NCBI RefSeq assembly: GCF_000004075.3
Contig: NC_026661.2
Span: 5,602,058-5,666,057, forward strand
Reading direction: 5' to 3'
DNA length: 64,000 nucleotides
DNA from: Cucumis sativus
Taxonomy: Eukaryota > Streptophyta > Magnoliopsida > Cucurbitales > Cucurbitaceae
Shown one piece after another: positions 35,203 through 48,400 of the stretch. The first letter of the stretch is position 1. Each line of letters begins with the position of its first letter. A program made the position numbers and the translations under genes. The notes below the pieces were generated by a model that saw only the letters and a list, made by a program, of their open reading frames with translations, was not told where the DNA came from and did no database searches.

Positions 35203-35446
35203 GTTCATCTTATCATAATACTACATTCATAGTTCTTCTCCTAAACACATGTTATAATAGTACTACAATTATAAATATTTTCCCAAACGCATATTATCAT
35301 AATATTACAACAATAATCTTTCCTCCAAACACATATTATTATAACATTATCATTCATATTCCTTCCCTCAAACACATATTACCATAACACTACCAATAAT
35401 AACCCTAACCTCTACATATTATCGTAACACTAGGATTATTATAGTC
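35203..35446. repeat. Minisatellite, ~40-43 bp units, 5-6 copies
   Basis: Repeated text CAAACACATATTATCATAA followed by an ACTACNATT-like segment and a TTCCTC-like segment. Clear unit starts are near 35239, 35281, 35321 and 35363, with decayed units at each side. The block ends shortly before CCTCCAAACGCACCCTAA, which resembles a DNA-transposon terminus in reverse. Confidence 0.65.
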
Positions 35447-36553
35447 CTAAAATTATCATAATCTTTTTCCACATAACTCATTCCCTCCTCCAAACGCACC
35501 CTAAAGATCTAAGATATAGAATTTCAACCTTAAGCAAATCCCAATATAGCCCTAAAAATCAACACAAACACATATTTGATAGTATGAAGATGAAGAGAAT
35601 CAAATATGTATCTAACTTTGAGGTTGATAGTACAACACTATGTCGGTTGAGTAAAGCTCATTTTAGTATACTGTCACATATATTTATAGAATAGCATCTT
35701 AACCAATAAAATGTATTTATCGAATCATTATAACGTCTATTCACAAAGAAAATGGTTGACTTAATATTTTTTTCTAATTTGAGAAAAACTTGAAAGGAGT
35801 ATAACTCAACAATAATTTTCAGGTATTGAATTGAAGGTTGATGGTTTAAATCTTGTACTCCACCTGTTTTTATTAAAAATAAAATTTATATTAAGGATTA
35901 TCGAATTATAAGATGGAAAATCTAATGAAATTAGGATACAAGCTACAAACAAAGACAATAGAGTTCTACTATATAAAACAAGACTTGCATAATTTATTGC
36001 TTATAGTGGAAAAAAATTATGGAGAACTCTCTATTTTGTGTCATAATTAAATTGAGGTGATGAAAGATGTAAACAATATTAAAGAAAGAAAAAAAAAGAG
36101 TAGAATATAATTTGAAAGAAGAAGAAAAAAAGGTTTATTTGATTGATTGATTTATTTAGGTGAGATAAAAAATAAGAGGAATGGAATGAATGTGAAATGG
36201 ATAAACAAAAAAGCAAGAGGAAACCATATTTTTGAATATTTGTGAAGAAAGAAAGGTCAATCTTAGAATCTCTAGTGTTCTTTAGTTTTTTTTTTATTGA
36301 GTGGATAAAGTAATACACGTGGCATTATTTTATTTGCTAAGGTTTTATTTCCCCGGATAATATTTCCAAATAATCTCGAAATTTTGGATGGCGTTTGGCT
36401 ACGGATTTTTTAGTATGTGGGGACTGTTTGTTTACGATTCCAATCAAATTCCCAGCCATGGATATCAGAATAACCTGAAGAGGACCAACGGAGACCACCA
36501 CCACTGACTGATCACCGACTCCGTTTCTTCTCTCTACTCTCCTCCTTCCTTCA
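35447..36553. promoter_or_regulatory. Upstream region of the pTAC16-like gene
   Basis: About 1.1 kb before the ATG at 36554, AT-rich until 36360 and then moderately GC, which probably marks the transcription start region and 5' UTR. ACACGTGGC at 36313-36321 contains a G-box core, about 240 bp upstream of the ATG, consistent with a light-regulated plastid gene; this is inference. Confidence 0.4.
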
Positions 36554-39500
36554 ATGGCCGCGATCATTAACTCCAATTCCTTTATCTTAACCACTACCCC
36601 AAACACCCGCCGAAGCTTCAAGAGTCACCGGAGGCAGGTTGCCGTCTTTGCCAAAAACTCTGGATCATTCTCTTCCTTTCGCTTGGGGAAATCTAGCAAT
36701 GAATCGCCGTCTTCTGATGACGCTCCGGTTGAAGATTCTGGTAATTCAAATCCGTTTCGTTTTTCTTTTGGAAAGGTACCGGATGTGAAGTCTTTGATTC
36801 CAGTGGTTAGTGAGCCTTCCTCCGGTTTGTCGTTCGGGAGTTCGAGGCGGAAGGATTCCAATACGGTGTTTGTTGCCGGTGCTACTGGTCAGGCTGGGAT
36901 TCGGTTAGCGCAGACTCTGTTGCGAGAAGGTTTTAGTGTTCGTGCTGGTGTGCCGGAGCTTGGTGCTGCGCAAGAATTGGCCCGTCTTGCTGCTAAGTAT
37001 AAGGTCAGTTTTGTATGGATTTGGTTGTTCTTTTAATTTATACTTCTACTATTGAATCTAGTCGTTAAGTATTTGGTTAGAACGAATTTCGTATCTGAGA
37101 ATGGAAGGTGTGGGGATTCCATTGTTTTTTGAAATGATAACTCTACACATGCATCTAATTGTTGCTAGATCAGAACGAATTCTGTATTTGAGAATGGTTG
37201 TTGTAAGGATTCATTGTATTTCTATTATTAATTGATGATTCTACTCTTGCGTCCGGTTCTGTACTTCGTTTTGACGAATAACATTGTGATTTGTGCATTT
37301 TATTTATCGAACACTGAAGGTCATCTCGAATGAAGAATCAAAGCGGCTCAACGCCGTCGAATCCTCCTTTCAAGACGCAGAAGCGATTGCCAAGGCGATC
37401 GGAAACGCCAGTAAAGTAGTTGTCACTATTGGTGTCGGGGAGAACGGTCCGACCTCTGAAGTTACCACATCAGACGCATTGCAAGTAATTCAGGCAGCGC
37501 AGCTCGCCGGAGTAAGCCATGTGGCAGTCGTATACGACGGCAATGCATCAAGCTCCTCCACTTACAATGTACTCGACGGCCTTTCATCGTTCTTCAACAA
37601 TCTTTTCTCCCGATCTCAGCCATTGTCCGTGGTGGAGCTCTTGCAGAAAATAGTTGAAACCGACATCGGCTATACGTTCATCAAAACGAATTTGGTCGAA
37701 GACTTTGCACCTGAGCGTGCGTATAATGTCGTCGTCCAAGCTGAAGGAAGCGCTAGTTCAAACGACTACAAAGTAATGTAATGTATGCGATAGTTATCAA
37801 ATAATGTTAACAGTTATTTTCCATTTCTCTGATTTCTTCAAGAGAGGTTCATGTTCGTTATGACGGTATGCTGATCTTCGACTTGAACATTGTTTATCAG
37901 GTGGCGCAGTCACAAATAGCTTCGTTGGTGGCCGGAGTTTTCTCGAACACGGCGGTGGCCGAGAACAAGGTGACCTGCAATTTTACTGCTCCGACGATTA
38001 TGCCCAAAAAACTTTCACAGCTCTTAAGCTTTTAGCCACTCGACTATTTTTATGAAATTGTTTAGACTATTGATTGGGATTTCACATCTAAATTCTTAAG
38101 GTCGTGGAAGTGTATTCAAGTCCATCTGCACCCTCAAGTTCTGTGGATCAACTTTTCAGGTAAGATTTTCCCTCTTGGATTAATTGTTTATTAAATAGAC
38201 CGCCTCCTATCTCCCAATATTAAGTATATCACACAGTTCAAATCTCTCACTAGTGGTCTTTGATTAGGTTTCATTGGTTTCAAAAGCTGCTTGTAATTAT
38301 TTATGGCAATATCATACTTGGAAACTCTTTCTTTAGTGAGTTTTCTTGGTGGGTTCGGTTTTTTATGGCACTTGTGTTCTTTCTTTCTTTTTTTTTTCCC
38401 TCTGCAGTTGTTTTAATTTTTTTTTTTTTTTTAAATCTCACTGGTAACTTTTGAAGATGATAAAATTTGAAATTTGTTCAATTTTAACTCTTATACTCTG
38501 GTTTGTCTAATTTTACAATAAACCCTAAAGTTAGTTTTGAATGCTAGTTATTGTTCATTTGTTTGAAAAACTTTTTGTAATATATAGCACTTTTATCGTA
38601 AATTTTGCCGCTTTATTTCTTTGTATGAAAATTATTGTCATTATTGTTTAATCAATTTTGATAACAATTAATTACGAAACGTTAAATTTAAGATTTATTA
38701 AAATGATGGAAACTAAAATTATACAATTGAAATTAATAAACTTCAAAATTAATAGTATTTAACTTAAAACTTTTCTTTGTTTGAAATGTTTATTATTTAT
38801 TGTCTTAAACTACAAAATTAATAATAATAAAAAATTAATTAAAAGAAGTCTCTATTTAAAAAATACCCATATCAAAAAGTTGCAATATTATCTCTTTCTT
38901 TCACAAAAATTTGATAACTTCTCTGTTTTAACACCAATGTACATGGGTGTGAAAGGAACCTAAAGATGTAAAATTGTAAAGTAAAATGAATTTACTTCAT
39001 TTTCAAACCAAAGGTGGCAATTGTTTAATGGAGCATTATGATTGGAAGATTAACTAACTGCTTTGTTATAAATTTATATCAGTGTCATTCCCACGGATGG
39101 TAGAAGACAAGCATATGCAGAAGCAAAAGCAAAAGCAAAAGCAGAGGAAGAGGCCATAAGAATTGCTGAAAATGCTCGTGAAGAGGCCGAAGCCACAAAG
39201 AAACAAGAAGTAGAAGCTGCTAAATCCAAACGACTCTCAGAAAAGGCAGCCACCCAACCATCATCATCATCATCATCTTCTTCTTCTTCTTCTTCTCCTC
39301 CCGCCGAAGAATCAGATCAAATCGCTTTCTTTAATTCCTTCTTGAACAAAGCCAAGGACTTCAGTTCAGAACAATCCCAAAAGCTCAAAAAGCTGTCAGA
39401 AAAGGAACCTCAGGAAACCGAAGAAGAAAGCCCCGACACTGCAGGCAATTTAGTGAACAACTTTTTCAATAAAGCGAAGGGGTTTGGCTCGGCACAGCCA

Positions 39501-39791
39501 TGGGAAAAGCTATCTTTTCAACTACAAAAACCATCTGAGGAATCAAATGCTCAGATAGCCACAGTTAGAGGACAAGCCAAAGCTCGAGCATTGCCACCAA
39601 AGAAAGCATCGATAAGACAAACACAAAAGACCAATTCAAAGCCTTCATTTGGTTTGAAGCAGAAAGAAAATTCAAAGCCTAAAGCAGCAGCAACAGCAGC
39701 AGCAGCAGCCAAAGAGGAGACAAAAGCAGAGGTAAGGAAAGTTTTTGGTGGTCTCTTTAAGCAAGAAACCATATATGTTGATGATGAATGA
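36554..39791 (+). CDS. PTAC16: pTAC16-like plastid nucleoid protein
   Basis: NAD(P)-binding Rossmann-fold protein related to Arabidopsis pTAC16, found in the plastid transcriptionally active chromosome and thylakoid membrane fractions; biochemical activity not established. Exons 36554-37003, 37320-37772, 37901-37969, 38101-38159 and 39083-39791; all GT-AG, phases fit, 579 residues. Residues 1-35 (MAAIINSNSFILTTTPNTRR) are a transit peptide. The dinucleotide loop is VFVAGATGQAGIRLAQTL (Gly motif at 109-115), followed by QVIQAAQLAGVSHVAVVYDG, YTFIKTNLVEDFAPERAYNV, FSNTAVAENKVVEV and LFSVIPTDGRRQAYAEA. The tail is Lys/Glu/Ala-rich with a poly-Ser run coded by a TCA/TCT microsatellite at 39259-39297. 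It ends with VRGQAKARALPPKKA and VRKVFGGLFKQETIYVDDE, hallmarks of the family. Slightly longer than Arabidopsis because of the low-complexity insert. Confidence 0.93.
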
Positions 39792-41107
39792 TTAGGAAGA
39801 AATATAATCGTTTCCTTTAACATTTTATGGCAATGTGGGTGCTGATATAACTCTTTGAAGAAGCGTATTTTAATTTGTGTATTTAAATTGTAATCTATGT
39901 ATGTAATCTGTGTGTTATGGGGTTGGTTGTTTACTTGGTTTTACAAGTTTCTGCGAAGAATAAGTGAGCTTTTTGATAATTATTTTTTTTGCAGTTAGAG
40001 AAGCAAATTGTCCAACTCTAATTCATTAAATATTGTTTTTGCTTTATGGCATCTTTTGATGTGCGATTTCTTTGGTTATTATTTCTGGCTTTATGCTTTG
40101 AAGAATGGATTCTTTTGAATACTTTAGATTAAATTAATTAAAATGGATTCTTGAATACTTTAGATTAAATTACATGGTGTATGTTTATCGAATACGAGCT
40201 AATGTTGTCAGATTTTATGATCTAATGGTATCGAAATATTTTAAAATGCAACATTTTGTATACTTTAGATTAAAAATGCAATATTTTGTATATAGTTTCA
40301 ATTTATTTTTGCTATCGATCTGAATTTCTCATTGATTTTTTATGCATTATAAATTATGTAAATATTACAAAATAATAATTAAAGAATTCTTTTACTTTCT
40401 TTAGAAAACACTATGCTCAATCCATGTTTTGTTTAATAAGTATGTTTTACTTATACAATATGGTGAGGAATCAAACCTCTGATTTTAATAATAATAATAA
40501 TACAAGCAGCTTTACTCAATTTGATCATTTAATAACTACTTGGCTGGCAGCTTTACCTAGAAAATAGTATGACGACGATCTAGTTGTTCAATTTGTGTTG
40601 ATCTCTTAGATACATATTTTGTAACCTAGATGTCGAACTTTGCTCCCTTATACCTAGGAGCACTTGCCCTCGCTCCAAGATCGAGATTTAAGAGAGATCC
40701 TTGCCTGAACATTCAAACTTTTTTATTGAAAACGAGACTTTCAATTTCAATTTCAATGATGGGCATAAATTTAAATATCCTTGGCATTCCTTTTTATTCA
40801 CTCAAAACTAAAATCAACTTAAATGTGCCCTTGAATTCCTTGCGAAGCAATGAGTTAAAGAAAAGTTCAAAGCAGAGTTGAGTACAGCCACCATTACAAG
40901 ATGTACAAAGTTTCCTATATGTATATATATATTATAGCGTAGAAGAAATTCAAACCCAAATGCTCATAATCATATAATGTAATTCAAGCAAAGATAAAAT
41001 TCCCACACATCAACCAGAATTCAGCAAAGAACCATCAGAAGGGAATCACCAAACAGATGCAATCAGAAAAGGCAAAGAATAAATAAGAACTCCAATCCTC
41101 CAATTTC
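39792..41107. other. Spacer between convergent genes
   Basis: AT-rich; a short ATTAAAAATGCAATATTTTGTATA-like motif occurs twice near 40250-40290. The frame 40630-40881 has no recognisable domain. The last portion should hold the 3' UTR of the minus-strand gene at 41108. Confidence 0.35.
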
Positions 41108-41419
41108 CTAGTCTCCACCAGCCCCGCTGCCTCCCTCACCACCGTGGACATGGGTACTGCCACCATCATCGTCAAGTGCATCCATGGTCACGGCTGTGAC
41201 CGCAACAGCAGCCACGGCAGTGGCACTGGCTGCACATTCTTCACCTGCGTTTCCATTTCCACTGCTATCACTGCTAGAGGAATGCTTACCTTCTTTTGAG
41301 TCTCGATGAGATTTGCGACGAGAAGGCTTAGATTTGGAAGATTTCTCCGATCCTCCATCAGCTTTGTGGCCATTTTTGTGGCGAGGAATACAGAAACAAA
41401 TCTTTGATGAGGACTCCAT
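41108..41419 (-). CDS. Small Ser/Lys- then Gly-rich plant protein
   Basis: Intronless frame of 103 residues. Beginning MESSSKICFCIPRHKNGHKA with a Cys pair (CFC) and basic residues, then a Ser/Lys/His-rich stretch (SSKSKPSRRKSHRDSKEGKH), an Ala/Val-rich stretch and a Gly-rich end (GGEGGSGAGGD). It resembles small plant proteins starting with an ICFCIPR-type block, function unknown. The frame is open upstream to an acceptor-like CAG near 41499, so it could alternatively be a terminal exon of the coiled-coil gene upstream, but the better-phased join does not enter this frame, so I treat it as its own gene. Modest confidence. Confidence 0.5.
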   Translation of the reverse strand: MESSSKICFCIPRHKNGHKADGGSEKSSKSKPSRRKSHRDSKEGKHSSSSDSSGNGNAGEECAASATAVAAVAVTAVTMDALDDDGGSTHVHGGEGGSGAGGD

Positions 41420-42408
41420 AGTTGAGCTTCTTTCCCTGCTTATGTCTTCCTCATTGAATCTATAATTATAGTAAGAGTTCCTTTCGCCAACCTGTACAAA
41501 GCTTTGTTAATAAGTATCAATAAATATCAAAACAGGAGGATTTTGAGCCATTCTATCAACCTTTTTTGTGTTGCTGTCTTCTCTCCTTTCTTTTCCCCCT
41601 CTTTACTCTAAAGTGATTTGTAGGGGAAATTTGCCCAATTGGTGCAATCCAGCTAAGCTTTAATAGACAAAATAATAGCTGAGAACAACTTTTATGATTG
41701 TCCAAATATTTTGATGATTGAGAACTTGAGATCAGTATAATCCTTGCTAAAATCATAATTTAAAAGAGAAATTAATGAATAAGTAATAGATTTGTCTATA
41801 GATAAGATTAGATTGATGAAAATGGCATGTAAGGCCTTCAATTGGGCCTGTCATTTTCTACAATAATTTGATCCGCTACTGTGATCAAATGGTAAAGTTG
41901 ATTATGGCTCCTCTATCAAATAAATCATCTTCAAGATTCCATAAATTAAAAGCAAAAAATCTCATGGAATAGAACATGTAAATCGTTAAAAGAATGATCT
42001 ATTGACTTCAATAAACAAAATGAATATGATTGTACTATAGCTTTGGTTTGGAATCTACCAAAAAGCTGAAAAGGACATTCCCAAAAGGGCCTGTTGGTTG
42101 GTGTGGGTATAAATTTTCTTACAAAATGAAACAATGTGTGGTATATGATAATCCTTACATCGAACCTCTTCCACGCTATGCTTGTTCAACTTCAGACACC
42201 CTGGTTTTTACCAAAGAGTTTCTATGCAAATTTCCAAGAGCATACAGGTGTATTCAGCGTACAACAACAGATCCATCTTGCTTCATTTTAAAAGACTGCT
42301 TTCAATATTCCGCAGTACCGGCTTATAGCTACAATACAAGAAGCAACGGTTCAGGAAAAAGTCTTCAAAATAAAATGCAATTATACTCTGTACGAGAGAG
42401 AGAGGATC
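41420..42408. other. Spacer / 5' region of small gene and 3' UTR of coiled-coil gene
   Basis: Carries the small gene's promoter and the coiled-coil gene's 3' UTR. The frame on the plus strand at 42030-42422 overlaps the coiled-coil gene end and shows no domain. I searched the minus strand for an extra coiled-coil exon and found none. Confidence 0.35.
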
Positions 42409-45400
42409 TTACAGGCGTGTAAGCCCGTTGTATGCTTGTGTAGCCTGCTGGAGTCTCGTTGATAGCTCCAATACTTCTGCTGATAGTGACTCTGCTCTGC
42501 TCTGTTCTTTTGCAAGTTGACCCTTCAAAGAAATTATGGGAAGATCAAATTATTAGCATAATGAATACTTAGACGACCACCCTAAAGTATGAAGAAAGAA
42601 ACCAAGGTAACAGTCTAACAAAGTACAGCTGAAAGATTCTATAGAAGAGATAATATTTCCTCCATAATCAGTGATCACTTGACTAACATACGGCTAAGTA
42701 TTCAACTTCCTGAAATGACTTCCAACTTCATTGTGACATATAAGTGAAAAGGGCAGAAAAATGCATCCTAAGCCAGAGACTAACCTTGAGAGAGAGAAGT
42801 TCAGCTGCTAATGGAGGACTCTGGGTCTCAACTGCCCCATCTCTATATGACATCGGCAGACTCCTTGCTTGTTCTGTTCTCAACTCGTCTAGAACTCTGC
42901 GGAGTGCTTCATTTTGTTTTAGACAGTCTTTCACCTACAGAAAGGCCAATCAGCTGTAATTTAAAATGAAGTCTAAAGAGCATCACTGATTAGATCACTA
43001 ACCAAAACGACAGAGATAAGAAATGTTTTGGAAAACAAGTTACGTATGTCAGGTTCCCCTTATTCAGCAGCACTTAGCATGCATACAGCATACACAATTC
43101 CAAACCCGATTCTAGTCCCCAAATCCAAACACGAGGTAGCATTCATTTAGGAAAACAGAGAAATTCTATTGTAGCAATAAAAAATGGGTGGAGAGGATGG
43201 GGGAAATCTTTTTGAAGCTCTTGTAGTTCATAAAGGATGCAAACAATCATGAAAAGTTGGCAACTATAAGCACCTGATTCTCCCAGTGTGCTCCTATGCC
43301 CACAGCCTCATGGTAAGAGTTGGATAGAGTAGAATTTTCCTCAAAAAGCCTCTCTATTTCAGAAGATTGCGAATCAATCTGCCAAAAACATAAGAAAAGT
43401 CTCTCATAAAAAAGGCAAATTCACAAATGCTTTAGTGTGATTAAATGAGAAGAAAACGTAAAGAACTTTACTTCCATCAGAAGCTTCTGCCTACTACTCT
43501 CCAACCTCTCGATCACAACAGCCATGTCATGCAACTGCTTCTCAAGCTTGTTCTTCTCTTCCTGCAAAGAACATTGTCATGCTATAACTAGGGGGAAAAA
43601 TGAGTAATTAACATTTAAACTTTGAAAAACAACTACGAGGTACAGGTCAGTGACGTACTATGCAGTTACCAAAAAAAAAACTCTCTTACAACCCTTTTTT
43701 AGGGAAAAAAATACCAACAAAAAATCACTTACAACTGAGAATGTCTTCTCCACGGCCTTCTCTGAGATCTCTGTAGGAAGAAAACACATACAAAAAAGGT
43801 ACTTTTAAAGATCCGAAATTATTGCCAGATTTTAAGCAAACGAACTCTTAAAAGTTGCAAAAGTGCATCAGGCTTGACAAGGTATTCATGGAAATCTTTG
43901 TACCTGAGGCCTTTCTGGACGTACTTGCAAGCTTTTCTTCAAGTTCCTGCTTTTCAGAAAGCAGGGTTGAAATACGAGATTGCTCCTCCGATAATTTTTG
44001 AAGATCTTGCTGCCTCAAGATTGACATTTTCTGTACAGCACCAAATACTGCAAGTCACGAACAAGTAACAACGACAAGAAAATGAAAGAAGTTTGTCCAC
44101 AACAGCCATACCTGCAACTCAGAATTTAGTTTAGTTATTTCCTTTTCTAAATCCTGCATCCGATCAAAAGGATTAGCAGTTGGTGTGGTTCCAGCAAAAG
44201 AGCCACTCATTGCTTGTTGTTGTACTGAGTTTAATTCGGCTCTCAAGGCTGCAGCATCTTCTTCCGCCTAATGGAAAAAGGTTATTTAATACCAAAAAAT
44301 TACTTTATCGAGTGATTTGAAACTAATTACATACTCGATATTGTTCCTCCTCTGCTTCCTTCAGTTGTTTCCGTACAGTGCGAAGCTGGGCCAACAGATC
44401 CTCCTATTCTTATGCATCACACCATCATTAATGCTCAGGAGTAACAAAATGAGAGGGGGAAATAAAATAATATCTAGGCTGCATATACCCGGGCAACAAC
44501 AGCTGCGTCTTTCTCCATGGCTACATCTTTCAGAGCTTTCCTTAAGGAAGGGACAGTGCTCGTCTCCTACCAAATTCGGGTAATGTTGTTATCAGATTGA
44601 AATATTAAACTAAATCTAAAAATAACCTTATTCAAGATTAGTGGAAAAGCCAAAGACCGCATGAAACATAGGTTAAGAAAAGCTCTTCACCACCAAATTA
44701 AACGGGAAAATGGGGTTTAAGTGCAGATTAATACATAGCAAAACCTTTAGTATTTCCAAATAATAAATTTCATTTCAACACATAAATTGGAGGTATGTAA
44801 TTATGTTAGATTTAGTGGGCTTGGCCAAAAGGAAGATTTGACCTAATATTCTTCCTTTTTTATCTAACAATGGGTTCTATTTATTTCTCCCACTGTATCA
44901 TTTGTGATTATGAGAAATTAATAAGAAAAGTAAATCGTAGTTTTTCTCCCGGTACTCAAGTTTCCACGTAACTCGGTGTTTCTTTACTTTATTGCTTTTA
45001 AGATGGTATCAAAGTGAGGTAAAGACAACCCTAAACACAGGTATAGGTGAAACCCAAACAGAGATAGAGGCCGCCACCGCTGGGATTGCCACCGCCATGG
45101 AGAAGCTACCCCACCAGCTTCAAGAGACATCGGCAGTCACAATGGACCCACCCTTGAAGTCAGCCTTGCAGCTAAGCACCAGAAACCAGCTGCACGCGCT
45201 CCATCTTACCACTCACGCACCGCCACTGAACACATCCACGAACCAACCAATTTTCTCCCATCTGTCAGCCCAAGTCCAGCTACAATACCCTTCTGGCACA
45301 CCACCCTCGATTTATGGACTACCATTCATTCACGCGCTGCTGTCCTTTGACTCTTTCCAGTTGCCGCCTATCTATGGTACCGGGATCAATCGAGGGGATA

Positions 45401-48400
45401 ATAAATCTGGATTTGAAGTTGGTAAATCCTTGGCGCAATCCATATCAACCGACTTACCGATGTATTCCAAGTACTTGGTAACTTCACTTCCTAACTTATC
45501 TTCAAATTGTATAATTGGTTCTCTGGCACCATCTATGGGGACTTTTCCAGAAGAAAAGCTTAATGACAATTATTTTTCCTGATCCCAATTGATCAAGATG
45601 TTTATTGAGAGTCGCCACCAATTTGGTTTTTTGTCAAGGGAAACTATCTGTCCCCCACCAGGTGATGCCTTGGAACGCTTCTGGAAAGGAAAAAACTCCT
45701 TTATTCTATGCTGATTAATAGTATGGAACTACATATAGGCAAGCCTCTACTTTATGCAGCTACTGCAAAGGATCTACGAGACACGACAAAAAACTTTATT
45801 CGAAGCATCAGAATGCTTCTCGGTTGTATACGTTGAGGAAACAAGTCCATTATTGCAAGCTAGGAACCCTGGATGTAACCTTCTACTTCAATAAGCTTTC
45901 TCTTCTCTAGCAAGAGATGACCTATGCAGAGAAACAATATGGGATACTCCAAATGACGGTATACAGTATGCTATACTTGAAGAAGCTGACCGTATTTATG
46001 ACTTCCTTGAAGGACTTAACCCCAAGTTTGACATTGTCTGCGGTTGTATACTTGAACAGAGACCTCTTCCCTCTTTAATGGAAGTGTGTTATGAAGTCCG
46101 CCTTGAAGAAGACTGAACAAATGCCATGAGTGTACTGACTACTTCTGCCACTGACTCAGCTGCTTTCAGTGCTAGATCTCCGACCCATGATAGTGAGAAG
46201 AAAAACGAGAAACCAATCCATGTTTGTGAGCATTGCAAGAAACAGTGGCATACTAAGGATCAGTGTTGGAAACTCCACGGTCATCCCCTAGGAGGTAAGA
46301 AACAATCCCCTAACGATAAACAAAACTTAGGGCGTGTTTATGTAAGTGAGTCTACCAGCACTTCTCAACCATCTGGCCCTACTGTAAACCAGAACAGTCC
46401 ACCCTCCAGTCTAAGAGCTATTGCTCAATCAGTTATGTCTTAGTGCCTTAGTCTTATCAGTGTTGATGGAAAAATCCTTGGATCCTAGACTCGGGGGATA
46501 TAGATCACTTGACAGGTTCCTTTGAGAACTTTGTCTCTTATATCCCATGTGCTAGTAATGGAAAAATCCAAATAGCTTATGGTTCCTTAGCCCCAATTGC
46601 TAGGAAGGGACAAATCTTTCCCTTCGAAGGGCTCTCTTTCCATCATGTTTTGCATGCGCCTAAGATTTCCTATAATTTGCTATCTATCAACAAGATCACT
46701 CGTGAGTTGAACTGTAGAGCTACTTTCTTACATAAATCTATTTCTTTTCAGAACTTGAGCTCAAGAAGGACAATTGGCATTGCTTGACATAGCAGGAGAC
46801 TCTACATGCTTGACAATAATACCTACAGTAGTAGTAACTTTAGGACTAGTTTATTGTCATCATATTCTACCATTTACGAACAAGATTGTACATTGTGGAA
46901 TTTCCGATTAGGCCACCCAAACTTTAAATATATGAAGTATTTATTTCCTCGTTTTATTCTAAAATTGATGTCTCCTCTTTATCCTGTGACGTGTGCATTC
47001 AAGCCAAACAACATTGAGTATCCTTCCCTTCACAACCATATAAACCCACACAACCATTTACCCTTATCCATAGTGACTTTTGGGGTGCATCCAAGGTCAC
47101 TACCTCTTTTGAGAAATGGTGGTTATGACTTTCATTGATGATCATACTCGTCTTACCTTGGTCTTCCTTATCACTGATAAATCTAAGACTTCTTCTGTTT
47201 TCAAAAACTTCTATCAAACCATTGAAACGCAGTTCAATACAAAAATTGCAACTCTTCGAAGTGATAATGGTCAGGAGTTCCAAAACCTTAATCTTAGTAA
47301 GTTCCTAACCTCCAATGGGATTGTTCACCAAAGCTCGGATACCTACACTCCTCAACAAAATGGGGTTGCCGAGTAGAAAAACCAACTTTTGGACGTAGCT
47401 CGTTCCCTTATGCTATCTACTTCCCTTCCTTCATGTCTATGAGAAGATGTCATTCTTACTACAGCTTGTCTCATTAATACAATGTCTTCTCAAGTCCTCC
47501 ACCTTCAAACTCCCTTAGATTGCCTCAAGGAGTCTTATCCCTCACCTGCCTAATTTCTGAGGTACCCCTTTGTGTGTATGGGTGTATAGTCTATGTCCAA
47601 ATTTTCCCCTCAAACTTAGACATGTGTGTTTGTTGGGTATCCTCTTCATCAGCGAGGGTATAAACGTTTCCATCCTCCTTTCCATAAATACTTTGTCACT
47701 ATGGATGTTACCTTTTGTGTAGATCAACATTTTTTTCCCATTAGCCATCTTCAGGGGGAGAGTGTGAGTGAAGAGTCTAACTGTACCTTAAAGCCTATTG
47801 AACCTACTCCTAGTACCTTACCTGAATCTGATCCTCATCCCATAGTTCTACCCACAAACCAAGTCCCCTAGAAAACTAACTATAGGAGAACTCGCAGAAA
47901 AGAAATTGAGTCCCCTACTGATCAGCCAGCTCCAATCCAAGATTCTGAACCTCCTCAAGATCAAGGTATGACGAATCCGATTGAATCATGTGTTGATAAT
48001 AAAATGAGCGAGAATGATAGGTCTGATGTTCCTATTCTTGAATATATGAGAGAAAGGGCCGGTGGTAATGAGACTGAGGTCAGAGCAGAAACTACTGGTA
48101 ATGAGGCTGAACATGGTCACCCAAGGAACTTTGATGAGTATGATCCTTCTCTAGATATTCCCATTGCATTGAGAAAAGGTACTAGGTCTTGCACAAAATA
48201 CCCTATTTGTAACTATGTTTTCTATGATAGTCTATCTCTACAGTTCAGAGCCTTCACAGCTAGCCTTGACTCTACCGTGATATCAAAAAACATCCACATT
48301 GCTTTAGAGTGTTCTGAGTGGAAAAATGCTTTCATGAAAGAGATGAGAGCTCTTGAAAAGAATTCGACTTGGGAGATTTGCGCTCTAACCAAGGGACATA

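Noticed and set aside
41420-41510. Joining the coiled-coil gene to the small protein at 41108 through an AAAG acceptor near 41507
   Set aside because: The stronger CAG acceptor 10 bases further on gives a different frame with an early stop, and the small protein has its own good ATG start; kept only as a possibility in the findings.
42030-42422. 130-residue plus-strand open frame
   Set aside because: It overlaps the end of the coiled-coil gene antisense and shows no domain; composition is that of a 3' UTR.
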